DNA of 7,181 nucleotides from Nitrospirota bacterium (GCA_021812785.1 JAKAMR010000104.1:1-7181); one strand, 5' to 3'; positions 1-6,426 are shown, numbered from the stretch's first letter. Notes: generated by a model not told the origin, from the sequence alone. A program made the numbers and translations.

Positions 1-6
1 ATTTTC

Positions 7-111
7 TTAAGCAAGGAGTATCTTCAGAAAGACTTTATCATAAAGAAGTAACATCCTGCCTGGCCGGACCAGTAAATCTTTGATTTTTTTATCTCTGCCT
101 TTTCTCTTCAT
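7..111 (-). other. Possible 34-codon ORF after the J-domain gene (doubtful)
   Basis: An ATG directly follows the stop codon of the upstream J-domain gene (TGAATG), opening 34 codons that end in TAA at 7-9. The product would be short and basic, starting MKRKGRDKK and ending in a mildly hydrophobic stretch (VFLKILLA). No Shine-Dalgarno sequence is visible before the ATG and I recognise no family. The adjoining stop and start would permit translational reinitiation. Otherwise positions 1-111 contain no convincing terminator on the minus strand, so the operon may continue beyond the window. It could equally be chance coding in an intergenic gap. Confidence 0.2.
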
Positions 112-1071
112 TCAGGGACTGGCTGCGTTCTTTTTTCCCGCGCGCTGTCCATTCCCTTTTCCCGCCTCCTTTATTGACAATCCCTGACTGTCCTTTTCCA
201 TTACCGGCAAAAGAAGGTACGTTTTGCTGGGCGCGTTATTTTCCATCAGGACGGGCCAGCCAGGATCTTTTCCGTTTTTTGCGTTCACGGCCCCTGTCAA
301 TTGATGTCTTTCTTTTCCCGCCTGAGACTCCATGTAACTTCCACCTGAAGGGGGATCTTTTTTAAGGCCGTCACGGGTATACCCTATTTGAAAGTAGATC
401 GATGCCATGGCCCAGGCCATAACAATGACGCCCACAGCAAAAAAAATGGAAGACGGCCTGAAAATGGCTACAAACGCCTTTTTCCACGGTCTTGTCCTGA
501 TACTCCATTTTTTAGTTGTGTCGGCTTGGTATCTATGGGACATTTTTTCAGGAGAAAAGGGCGCCCTTGCCGGTTTAAGGGCCTTGATGTCCATCGCCTT
601 TCTGTAGGCCTCATTTATTTTTTTTGCCGCCTCCTCGCCTTGAAGATCCCTTTCTTCGGGATGCCTGTCCGGATGATAGATGGCTATCAATCTCTTCCAC
701 CTGTGGTGTATGTCTTCAGTGGTCGCAAATGGAGACAGGCCCAGGGAGGCAAACGGGTTGCCTTTCCTTTCAAACAGAAGGGACTCCACTATTTTTTTGG
801 CGGACGGCCTTATCTTTTCCGGCGGAAGCTTCCCTGAAGCGGATATCGAGCTTGCCATCTCGGAGCTCTCAAGCGCCCTGAGCACGATCTCATAACTGTG
901 CAGGGCGGCCTCCCTCATTTTTTCGTTTATGAGGTCCCCTCTGATCACCTCGCGGAAAAGCCACACGGCGGAAAGATATCTTGCGCCCGAAGTTTCTGTT
1001 CTGCTGTTCATTGCCTTTCCAGGACGGAATGAATATTGTAAACTAAACTTCCGGCTGCGGCCCCGGATCAT
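112..1071 (-). CDS. Membrane-anchored J-domain (DnaJ-like) co-chaperone in an EPS operon
   Basis: This 319-residue protein has a J-domain at about residues 105-160, with the signature HPD tripeptide at 133-135 (context IYHPDRHPEE) and the helix-IV-like stretch INEAYRKAM. J-domains stimulate the ATPase of DnaK/Hsp70. There is no Gly/Phe linker, zinc-finger or C-terminal substrate domain of classical DnaJ, so this is a class C-type J-protein. Residues 30-100 are predicted helical from sequence and belong to no family I recognise. A hydrophobic span at about 207-229 follows a basic stretch (KKWSIRTRPWKK), which suggests the N-terminus and J-domain are cytoplasmic and a polar, Lys/Gly-rich tail of about 90 residues is periplasmic. 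The ATG at 1071 overlaps the kinase stop as ATGA, which implies translational coupling. An alternative ATG at 1011 (residue 21) has a better-placed GGAAAGG. Role inferred: recruiting DnaK to the EPS machinery or its assembly site. The J-domain call is firm; the role is not. Confidence 0.85.
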   Translation of the reverse strand: MIRGRSRKFSLQYSFRPGKAMNSRTETSGARYLSAVWLFREVIRGDLINEKMREAALHSYEIVLRALESSEMASSISASGKLPPEKIRPSAKKIVESLLFERKGNPFASLGLSPFATTEDIHHRWKRLIAIYHPDRHPEERDLQGEEAAKKINEAYRKAMDIKALKPARAPFSPEKMSHRYQADTTKKWSIRTRPWKKAFVAIFRPSSIFFAVGVIVMAWAMASIYFQIGYTRDGLKKDPPSGGSYMESQAGKERHQLTGAVNAKNGKDPGWPVLMENNAPSKTYLLLPVMEKDSQGLSIKEAGKGNGQRAGKKNAASP

Positions 1072-3311
1072 TCCCTGAAGTAGCTCGAATAATAGTTTGA
1101 ATAATAGTTGTATTTCAGGTCACTTTCCTTTATCCCGTTCAGCACAACGCCAAGTATCTTGGCGTTTATGTTCCGGTATATCTTTTTCGTCTCGGAAAGG
1201 ACTTGTTTGGTCGTCTCTCCCGCCTTTATGACAATGACCGACCCGTCCACTATCCGGCTCAGATATATGCTGTCTGACATCCCCATGAGCGGGGGCGAAT
1301 CGATTATCACGAAATCATACATGGTGTAGAGCGCCTCCAGCAGGTCTTTCATGCGCCTTGAAACGATCAGTTCTGAGGGATTTGGGGCGATCGGCCCGGA
1401 GGTTATGATGTTCAGGCCGTTTATCTGTGTCTTCTGAATGAGCCCTTCCTCGAATTCCGCGTTCCCTGAAAGAAAAGTTGAGAGCCCTATGGCGTTTTCA
1501 GCCCCGAAAGAGTGGTGGAGCTTTGGCTTTCTCAGGTCCGCATCTATTATTATGCCGTTACCCGTGGACTCGGCAAGCGCCATGGCGGTATTTATGCAGA
1601 TGGTCGTCTTTCCCTCCTTCTCCCCGGGACTTGTTATCAGGATGGTCTTCGGGGGTTTTGCTGAGGATGAAAGCATTATGAAAGTGCCTATGGAGCGGAA
1701 CGCCTCGGCAACCGGGCTGCGGCTTTGTGAATAGGCGATCAGAGGCCTTTTAACCACAGCAGGGAACTTCTGCATGGGTATCATTCCAAGGGCCGGAAGA
1801 CGCGTGGCCCTTTCTATCTCGTGCGTGTTTTTGAAGGTATTGTCAAAATACTCGATGAAGAAGGCCAGACCTATTCCCCCACCCAGGCCGAACACCAGGG
1901 AAAGAAAGATATTTAAAGGCTTGTTGGGCTTGAATGGCACCATTGGAAGCTCCGCCCTGTCAAGCACCTGTATATTAGTGCTGATGGGTGTTGCCGCCGC
2001 CGTCACCTGTTTCATCCTGTCAAGGAGGGTGTTGTAAAGCGCCCTGTTTGAGTCGACATCTCCTTTCAAAATCTGATACTGTGAGTTTGCTTTCTGATAG
2101 TTCAGGATCGCCGCCTCCTGCTTGGCGTACTCCTGAGAAAGATAATTCTCCGCCCTCCGGTCGGTCTGGTAATCCGAGGTCACGGAGCCTGCGAGTTTTC
2201 TTTTTTCGCTGGCTATGCTGCGTAATATGGCCCTCATCTGGCTCTTGAGCATCTGCATCTTGGGGTATTCCGGCTTGTATATGGTAAGCAGGTTGGAATA
2301 TTGCGCCTGCAGAGACTCATATTGTTTTCTGAGGGACTGGATGAGCCTGTTGTCCACGAAAAGCGAACCCTCGGCCTGTGGCCTGTCCACTTGCGCACGG
2401 AGGGCCTCGGCCTGGAGGCGTTTTGTAGTGGCTGCATTCAAAGCCTGAGATATCTCCGCAAGCTTTTCGACCATGATGTTCTGCTTGTTATCCTTGTTTC
2501 CGACAATGAGCATCCCGTTTTTTGAGGCATAATCGTCCAGGGCCGCTTCGGAGGCAGCGACTTTGGCCTTGAACAGGTCTATCTGTTTTTGAAGAATGGC
2601 GCCTGTCTTTTTCGAGGCGTCAAGCCTGTTGTCTATATTGAAATCGATATAACCGTCAGCCAGGCCGTTTGCAGCATGCCTGGCAAGCCCGGGAAACGGC
2701 GATACGCAGGATACCCGGACCAGCTGCGTTTTCTTTTCCGGAGTCACCTGTATCATCGAGAGGAATTTGTTTATCAGGGCGCTGTATTCTTCCGCCGAAG
2801 GCTCTTTTGCATTCCCGGCGGGGTCATTGCTCCGGCCTTTGAAAGGGATAAGGTCTACGACCCACCCCTTGAGAGTCGCAAACAATGTTTTCCCGGGCCT
2901 TGGATTGAATTCCGGGTTAACATACAATTTCAATTTCTGAATGGTCTGTTTCGCCAGCGCACGGCTCCTGAGTATCTTGTACTGTGTTTCATAATAATTA
3001 TTGTCATCATCGGGAGGCGCAGCCGGATCGCCCTTGAACGATATGGGCTCAGGGTTTCCGGCGTTTATCCTTATAACTGCGGTGGCCTTGTATAGGGGCC
3101 GCATCATGAAGGTAGATATAGTCACAGATATGATCACAAAGAGGGCAAACGAGATTACCACCCATTTCCTGCGCAGGATAACTCCCAGGTAATCTCGCAG
3201 GTGAGTTTCTTCCTGCGGCTCGAAATCCTCGAACCTGAGCTGCTCCGATGAAAGCTCCCTGGCCTCATACGGTTTTATCTCGTTTCCCGGGCCTTCGCCG
3301 TCTATGTTCAT
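1068..3311 (-). CDS. wzc: Wzc-like polysaccharide copolymerase with C-terminal tyrosine autokinase (BY-kinase)
   Basis: This 747-residue inner-membrane protein controls chain length and export of an extracellular polysaccharide. The order is: cytoplasmic N-terminus, TM1 at about 49-69 opening a Wzz domain, a long periplasmic part with coiled-coil-like stretches (about 235-430), a GNVR-type segment with the Pro-rich motif before TM2 (PMVPFKPNKP, 455-464), TM2 at about 466-486, then the kinase. The kinase shows Walker A SPGEKEGKTT (561-570), Walker A' GIIIDADLRKP (586-596) and Walker B FVIIDSPP (667-674). Its tail has six tyrosines in the last 14 residues (734, 736, 737, 740, 741, 744), the usual autophosphorylation cluster. 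The EX2RX2R oligomerisation motif appears as EAFRSIG, so the final Arg is Gly542. Length and fused architecture match proteobacterial Wzc (about 720 aa). GGAGAGGA lies 9 nt before the ATG. The gene sits 59 nt after the Wza-like gene and overlaps the J-domain gene. No Wzb-type phosphatase is seen. The symbol denotes the class, not proven orthology. Confidence 0.93.
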   Translation of the reverse strand: MNIDGEGPGNEIKPYEARELSSEQLRFEDFEPQEETHLRDYLGVILRRKWVVISFALFVIISVTISTFMMRPLYKATAVIRINAGNPEPISFKGDPAAPPDDDNNYYETQYKILRSRALAKQTIQKLKLYVNPEFNPRPGKTLFATLKGWVVDLIPFKGRSNDPAGNAKEPSAEEYSALINKFLSMIQVTPEKKTQLVRVSCVSPFPGLARHAANGLADGYIDFNIDNRLDASKKTGAILQKQIDLFKAKVAASEAALDDYASKNGMLIVGNKDNKQNIMVEKLAEISQALNAATTKRLQAEALRAQVDRPQAEGSLFVDNRLIQSLRKQYESLQAQYSNLLTIYKPEYPKMQMLKSQMRAILRSIASEKRKLAGSVTSDYQTDRRAENYLSQEYAKQEAAILNYQKANSQYQILKGDVDSNRALYNTLLDRMKQVTAAATPISTNIQVLDRAELPMVPFKPNKPLNIFLSLVFGLGGGIGLAFFIEYFDNTFKNTHEIERATRLPALGMIPMQKFPAVVKRPLIAYSQSRSPVAEAFRSIGTFIMLSSSAKPPKTILITSPGEKEGKTTICINTAMALAESTGNGIIIDADLRKPKLHHSFGAENAIGLSTFLSGNAEFEEGLIQKTQINGLNIITSGPIAPNPSELIVSRRMKDLLEALYTMYDFVIIDSPPLMGMSDSIYLSRIVDGSVIVIKAGETTKQVLSETKKIYRNINAKILGVVLNGIKESDLKYNYYSNYYSSYFRE

Positions 3312-3320
3312 ACCCCTGTC

Positions 3321-3328
3321 TCCTCTCC
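3321..3328 (-). promoter_or_regulatory. Ribosome binding site of the Wzc-like gene
   Basis: On the minus strand GGAGAGGA precedes the ATG at 3311 with a 9-nt gap, a good Shine-Dalgarno match at normal distance. It fixes the start of the copolymerase gene. It lies in the 59-nt spacer after the Wza-like gene, where I see no convincing promoter or terminator, which supports co-transcription. Confidence 0.7.
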
Positions 3329-3370
3329 GGTTTTGTGATCAAAATCGCATGTTTCTAGCCCCAATAGCTA

Positions 3371-4570
3371 CTAGTAAAAGGAGTATTTGCCGACATTGAA
3401 AGCGCCAAAGGTCAGGCTGGTCGATATGCCTTTCAGGATGGCCTTGAACCCGTTCCTTGGTACAACTATTATGTCCTTGTCCTGAAGGACTATGTCAGGG
3501 CGTTTGCCGTTTATTATCTGGCTATACTTCACGTGTATCACCTTCCTCTTGGTCTTGCCATCGTCCCTGTATATCTTTATGCTGTCTTTCATGGCCTCAA
3601 ACTCAAGCCCTTTGGCCATGGTTATGGCCTGAGTAAGGGTGGTTGTCCCCTTTATTTGATAAGAGCCAGGAGCCTTGACACCGCCATCAATAAAGAATAC
3701 CCCTCCTTCGGGGACATCCACTATGTCACCAGCCTCCAAAGGGATGTCCAGCCTTGCATCTCCCTTAGCCAGAAGATGGTCCAGATCTATCACCGTTTTA
3801 TGCATACACTGGCCTTCCGGCGAGACCTGCTCCACTATACAGACATTTCCGGCTGTCGGCGTAAGCCCTCCGGCCATGGACAGCACGTCAAGCAGGTGAG
3901 TGGTACCCCTGGCATAATAGACCTTTGGCGTCTTGACCGCTCCAACAACCGAAATAGGCTGGCTGCGGTATTCCTTGATGAAAACGCTTACAGTCGGGTT
4001 CTGAAGGTAACGGCCGAGTTTCTTTGCGATGACGTCCTCCAGTCCGCTTACCGTATGTCCGCCAGCCTTGATCCTTCCAGCCAGTGGAAGCCCTATATAG
4101 CCGTTGCCGCTTACGCGCACCGTTGAAGTCATCTCCTTGACCTGGAATATAGATACCTCAAGCAGGTCCTCGGGGCCTATCTTGTAGTCCCTGGAACCGT
4201 ATGTGGCGTCGCGGACCGCCCTGGCAGCGATTCCAAGGTTATAGCTGGTTACCTTCGGGTTGCCAGCCTTGCTGTTTTGAAGCATTACTTTATCCGGGCG
4301 CACCTCTCCGCTTGAACAGGAAAGGAGAAAAAAAACGGGCAGGGCAAATAGGACCGTCGCACAAATGAGCCGGGAAACGGTCTGCCCGAAATCCGCAATT
4401 TTAGATTTTTTTGCCTTTATTTTTGTTTTGCCTGTCAGTTTAAGCATTTTTATTTTTTTCATCCTTTCCGGGATCTTTCTTTTTTCTTTTTTGGGTTTTG
4501 GCCGTCCCGATATATATTCCACGCTATTTTTCTGCGGGATACCGTTGGCGGAATCTTTTTGAGGAATCAC
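3371..4570 (-). CDS. wza: Wza-like outer-membrane polysaccharide export lipoprotein (Poly_export plus two SLBB domains)
   Basis: This protein is expected to form the outer-membrane exit channel for the polysaccharide and to dock on the Wzc-like protein encoded downstream. A hydrophobic stretch (about 69-83) ends in the lipobox LLSC with Cys85. Ser at +2 (no Asp) agrees with outer-membrane sorting. The Poly_export domain spans about 127-198 (starting YKIGPEDLLEVSIF). Two SLBB domains follow at about 204-286 (ISVVGAVKTPKVYYARG) and 291-370 (VFFIDGGVKAPGSYQIKG), each with the typical V-G-x-V-x-x-P-G-x-Y-like opening. The C-terminus ends in alternating aromatic residues (KYSFY). E. coli Wza is 379 residues. 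The start is unresolved: the longest frame begins with GTG at 4570 and has no clear Shine-Dalgarno, giving a 68-residue basic lead (about 21 Lys/Arg) before the hydrophobic core. ATG at 4462 (residue 37) has GGAAAGG abutting it, and ATG at 4447 (residue 42) is also possible. The symbol denotes the class. It is the first gene after the sigma-54 promoter. Confidence 0.92.
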   Translation of the reverse strand: MIPQKDSANGIPQKNSVEYISGRPKPKKEKRKIPERMKKIKMLKLTGKTKIKAKKSKIADFGQTVSRLICATVLFALPVFFLLSCSSGEVRPDKVMLQNSKAGNPKVTSYNLGIAARAVRDATYGSRDYKIGPEDLLEVSIFQVKEMTSTVRVSGNGYIGLPLAGRIKAGGHTVSGLEDVIAKKLGRYLQNPTVSVFIKEYRSQPISVVGAVKTPKVYYARGTTHLLDVLSMAGGLTPTAGNVCIVEQVSPEGQCMHKTVIDLDHLLAKGDARLDIPLEAGDIVDVPEGGVFFIDGGVKAPGSYQIKGTTTLTQAITMAKGLEFEAMKDSIKIYRDDGKTKRKVIHVKYSQIINGKRPDIVLQDKDIIVVPRNGFKAILKGISTSLTFGAFNVGKYSFY

Positions 4571-4632
4571 CCGGATAAAAGAATTCTTTTTTTATTTTTG
4601 CTTTAGAAAGTAAATATCTCCGGTTTAAAATA

Positions 4633-4648
4633 AGCAAAGCATATGCCA
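4633..4648 (-). promoter_or_regulatory. Sigma-54 (-24/-12) promoter of the EPS export operon
   Basis: The minus strand reads TGGCATATGCTTTGCT, against the RpoN consensus TGGCACGNNNNTTGCW. Both invariant dinucleotides are present (GG at -24, GC at -12) with exactly 10 nt between them, and only two of the non-degenerate positions differ. Counting from the -12 C, transcription would start near 4622. That gives a leader of about 52 nt to the GTG at 4570, or about 160 nt to the ATG at 4462. A sigma-54 promoter requires an AAA+ enhancer-binding activator, so export genes would be switched on by a dedicated signal. No activator gene is in the window. EPS loci linked to exosortase systems are known to be associated with sigma-54 regulators (PrsK/PrsR), but no exosortase is seen here. 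Confidence 0.72.
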
Positions 4649-4662
4649 TGAACGACCGCCGG

Positions 4663-4678
4663 CTCGCGAGGTGACCTC
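4663..4678. promoter_or_regulatory. Overlapping palindromes, possible operator or activator site
   Basis: CTCGCGAG (4663-4670) is a perfect 8-bp palindrome. It shares GAG with GAGGTGACCTC (4668-4678), an 11-bp palindrome with 5-bp arms around a central G. They lie about 41-56 bp upstream of the predicted sigma-54 transcription start. That is close to the polymerase footprint, so a repressor or a promoter-proximal activator is as likely as a classical enhancer site. The evidence is only symmetry and position. Confidence 0.35.
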
Positions 4679-4694
4679 CCTGATACCCTGTAAA

Positions 4695-4706
4695 TGCCTT
4701 TAGGCA
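4695..4706. promoter_or_regulatory. Inverted repeat, possible enhancer-binding protein site
   Basis: TGCCTTTAGGCA has 5-bp inverted arms (TGCCT/AGGCA) around TT. Its centre is about 79 bp upstream of the predicted sigma-54 start, within the range where bacterial enhancer-binding proteins bind. Only one copy is seen, whereas such activators often use two. No integration host factor site could be recognised between it and the promoter. Confidence 0.3.
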
Positions 4707-4854
4707 GTAAGGAATCCTTTTTTTTACTTTTTTGGGATTTTTTTGTCTTGGGATTTCTGCCCCTTTTCTCATTGGCCATAGTTGAAGGTTTGTAACTTAA
4801 GGATACATTTTGACAGGCTGATCCAATGCGGGTGTTTCTATGTGATACAAAAAG

Positions 4855-4872
4855 AACCCTCCGGGTTTTTTT
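4855..4872. terminator. Compact hairpin with T-runs, possible bidirectional terminator
   Basis: AACCC (4855-4859), loop TCC and GGGTT (4863-4867) form a 5-bp stem followed on the plus strand by T-runs up to 4872. A-rich sequence on the left (4849-4856) gives a T-rich tract on the minus strand too, interrupted by one C. The shape resembles a short intrinsic terminator usable in both directions. It lies upstream of both proposed promoters, so it would insulate the two operons from read-through or stop a short transcript starting near 4840. The stem is short, so confidence is limited. Confidence 0.4.
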
Positions 4873-4948
4873 GGACCTGAGAGTTGGAAAAAGCGGGGAG
4901 AGCCCGGCTTTCATCTGCCGCAACGAATATGAGGAATATAATGTAAAA

Positions 4949-4977
4949 TTGCTTTGGACCTCCTTTATCTGGATAAT
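4949..4977 (+). promoter_or_regulatory. Sigma-70-like promoter of miaB
   Basis: TTGCTT (4949-4954) and GATAAT (4972-4977) are separated by 17 bp, the optimal spacing. The -10 element matches TATAAT at five of six positions; the -35 matches TTGACA only at its TTG. The start would be near 4984, leaving about 27 nt before the miaB ATG, which includes the ribosome binding site. This is the best housekeeping promoter I can see for the plus-strand pair. Confidence 0.5.
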
Positions 4978-4996
4978 ATTATTCTGGGATTCTAAC

Positions 4997-5001
4997 GGAG
5001 G
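4997..5001 (+). promoter_or_regulatory. Ribosome binding site of miaB
   Basis: GGAGG lies 9 nt before the ATG at 5011. The in-frame TTG at 5005 would leave only 3 nt, so the site selects the ATG as the start. Confidence 0.8.
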
Positions 5002-5010
5002 TTTTTGTCC

Positions 5011-6426
5011 ATGGACTGGAAGAAGAACGAAAATAAAAATCATAAGTTTTACATACATACATTTGGCTGCCAGATGAACTTCCACGATTCCGAGAAGATA
5101 TCGGGTTTGCTTTCGGAAAACGGGTTTTCCGAGGCGTCTGACGGGGAGGGGGCCGACCTTGTCATTTTCAATACGTGCAGCATAAGGGAAAAGGCGGAGC
5201 AGAAATTCCTGAGCGAGCTGGGCAGGATCAGGAAGCTGAAACAGCAAAAACCGGGTTTAAGGATAGCCGTGGCCGGGTGCGTGGCCCAGCAGATGGGCAA
5301 AGAGCTTTTAAAAAAAGCCCCTTATATTGATTACGTCATAGGGCCTCAGAACCTTCATGCGATCAAGGATATTGTTCCTGTTCAAGACAAAAAGAGCGTG
5401 GACATGCCCCTGTTATCCGTTGCCGAAAATCCGGAGCTGGCCTCCATGGAGCTGCCGGCTGAAAGGAAGAAGAGACCGGGGGCCTGGGTTTCCATAATGT
5501 ACGGGTGTGATAATTTCTGCACCTATTGCATAGTGCCCCATACCAGGGGCAGGGAGGTCTGCCGCCCGTGGGAGAGCATACGGCGGGAAGTGGAGGCCCT
5601 GGCCTCGGATGGCTTTAAAGAGGTCACTTTCCTTGGACAGAACGTCAACTCCTACCTAAGCGGAGGCCTTGATTTCCCGGGCATGCTTGAGCTGGCGGAC
5701 GCCATAGATGGCATCGAGCGGATACGGTTCGTGACATCCCATCCGCGGGACCTGTCAGACGGTCTTATCCAGGCGTTTGGCTCATTGAAAAAGCTCTGCG
5801 AGCACATCCATCTGCCACTTCAGTCCGGCTCGGACCCTATCCTTGCCCGCATGAACAGGCGGTACAGTCTCGCCGGTTACAGGGAAAAAATAGAAAAGCT
5901 TCGCCGCCAGGCGCCGGGCATCTCCATCACAACCGATATAATAGCTGGTTTCCCGGGGGAGACGGATGAGGACCACGAGGCCACAATGACCGCCCTGAGG
6001 GAAATTGAATATGACGGCATATTCGCGTTCAAATATTCGCCAAGACCCGGCACAGCCGCGTCCGTTTTTGAAAAACAGGTGCCCGATGCCGTACGGGCAC
6101 GCCGCTTAAGTGACATCCTTGCCCTTCAGAATGAGATAACTGCCCGGAAAAACATGTATCTGGTAGGCACCGTCCAGGAGGTCCTGGTAGAAGGCACGAG
6201 TGAAAAAGACGAAAAAAAGCTGACCGGTAGGACAAGGTCCAACAAGATAGTTAATTTTGACCCGTCACCCGGCCTGGAAAAGGCAAAAAAAATAAAAATG
6301 GAAAACCTGCTGCCGGGGAGGACCGTCTGTCTGAGGATCATTCGAGCCGGCCTGCACAGCCTTGAAGGACAGCTTTTTACAGGAAATGTTGCAGGCCTAC
6401 CCCCGGAAGACGGGATCAGCCTTTGA
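5011..6426 (+). CDS. miaB: tRNA-2-methylthio-N6-dimethylallyladenosine synthase MiaB
   Basis: MiaB is a radical SAM enzyme that converts i6A37 to ms2i6A37 in tRNAs reading UNN codons, using two [4Fe-4S] clusters in the cytoplasm. Counted from the ATG at 5011 (471 residues; E. coli MiaB has 474), the N-terminal MTTase domain carries the three auxiliary-cluster cysteines at 20 (HTFGCQMN), 56 (NTCSIREKA) and 90 (AGCVAQQMGK). The radical SAM motif CxxxCxxC is at 166, 170 and 173 (YGCDNFCTYC), followed by IVPHTRGREVCRP, typical of MiaB. A C-terminal TRAM domain (about 373-445) would bind tRNA. All key cysteines are present. The start is chosen from the GGAGG placement over a TTG two codons upstream. 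The stop overlaps the start of the next methylthiotransferase gene, so the two are probably one operon, divergent from the EPS genes and functionally unrelated to them. Confidence 0.97.
   Translation: MDWKKNENKNHKFYIHTFGCQMNFHDSEKISGLLSENGFSEASDGEGADLVIFNTCSIREKAEQKFLSELGRIRKLKQQKPGLRIAVAGCVAQQMGKELLKKAPYIDYVIGPQNLHAIKDIVPVQDKKSVDMPLLSVAENPELASMELPAERKKRPGAWVSIMYGCDNFCTYCIVPHTRGREVCRPWESIRREVEALASDGFKEVTFLGQNVNSYLSGGLDFPGMLELADAIDGIERIRFVTSHPRDLSDGLIQAFGSLKKLCEHIHLPLQSGSDPILARMNRRYSLAGYREKIEKLRRQAPGISITTDIIAGFPGETDEDHEATMTALREIEYDGIFAFKYSPRPGTAASVFEKQVPDAVRARRLSDILALQNEITARKNMYLVGTVQEVLVEGTSEKDEKKLTGRTRSNKIVNFDPSPGLEKAKKIKMENLLPGRTVCLRIIRAGLHSLEGQLFTGNVAGLPPEDGISL

Larger units (their letters stand above)
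4571..5010. other. Divergent intergenic region between EPS operon and miaB
   Basis: These 440 bases separate the two divergent operons. I find no convincing gene. They hold, from left to right, the sigma-54 promoter, palindromes at 4663-4678 and 4695-4706, a stretch at 4715-4770 rich in T on the plus strand, a hairpin with T-runs at 4855-4872, a sigma-70-like promoter and the miaB ribosome binding site. TTGGGATTT occurs twice, 16 bp apart (4732-4740 and 4748-4756). A perfect TTGACA lies at 4810-4815, but no acceptable -10 element follows at normal distance. Open frames here (for example 4603-4779 on the minus strand, 58 codons, Lys-rich) lack ribosome binding sites, and that one runs through the promoter, so I do not call them genes. 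Confidence 0.6.

Noticed and set aside
60..90. CTGG/CCAG hairpin followed at a distance by a T-run near the left edge
   Set aside because: Four-base stem with the T-run about 12 nt away; not a convincing intrinsic terminator on either strand.
388..837. 149-codon plus-strand frame opposite the J-domain gene
   Set aside because: The opposite strand encodes an unmistakable J-domain with HPD and a membrane span; this frame is an antisense shadow with odd composition.
2589..3095. 168-codon plus-strand frame opposite the Wzc-like gene
   Set aside because: It is antisense to the Wzz part of a well-supported copolymerase, with no motif or start signal.
3331..3344. TTTTGTGATCAAAA inverted repeat between the Wza-like and Wzc-like genes
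   Set aside because: The AT-rich 5-bp stem is too weak for a terminator, and the spacing of the two genes suggests co-transcription.
4620..4720. Possible riboswitch in the export operon leader (GC-rich paired elements)
   Set aside because: Compared by eye with the conserved cores of cyclic-di-GMP (GEMM), c-di-AMP, Moco, glycine and cobalamin riboswitches as I remember them; none fit. Most of the segment lies upstream of the predicted transcription start, so protein-binding sites are a better reading.
4826..5077. 83-codon plus-strand frame before and into miaB
   Set aside because: No ribosome binding site; it contains the hairpin and miaB promoter and overlaps the miaB start out of frame.
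4603..5247. 214-codon frame on the minus strand over the intergenic region and the 5' end of miaB
   Set aside because: It overlaps the certain miaB N-terminal domain antisense, has no recognisable domain or ribosome binding site, and crosses promoter elements.
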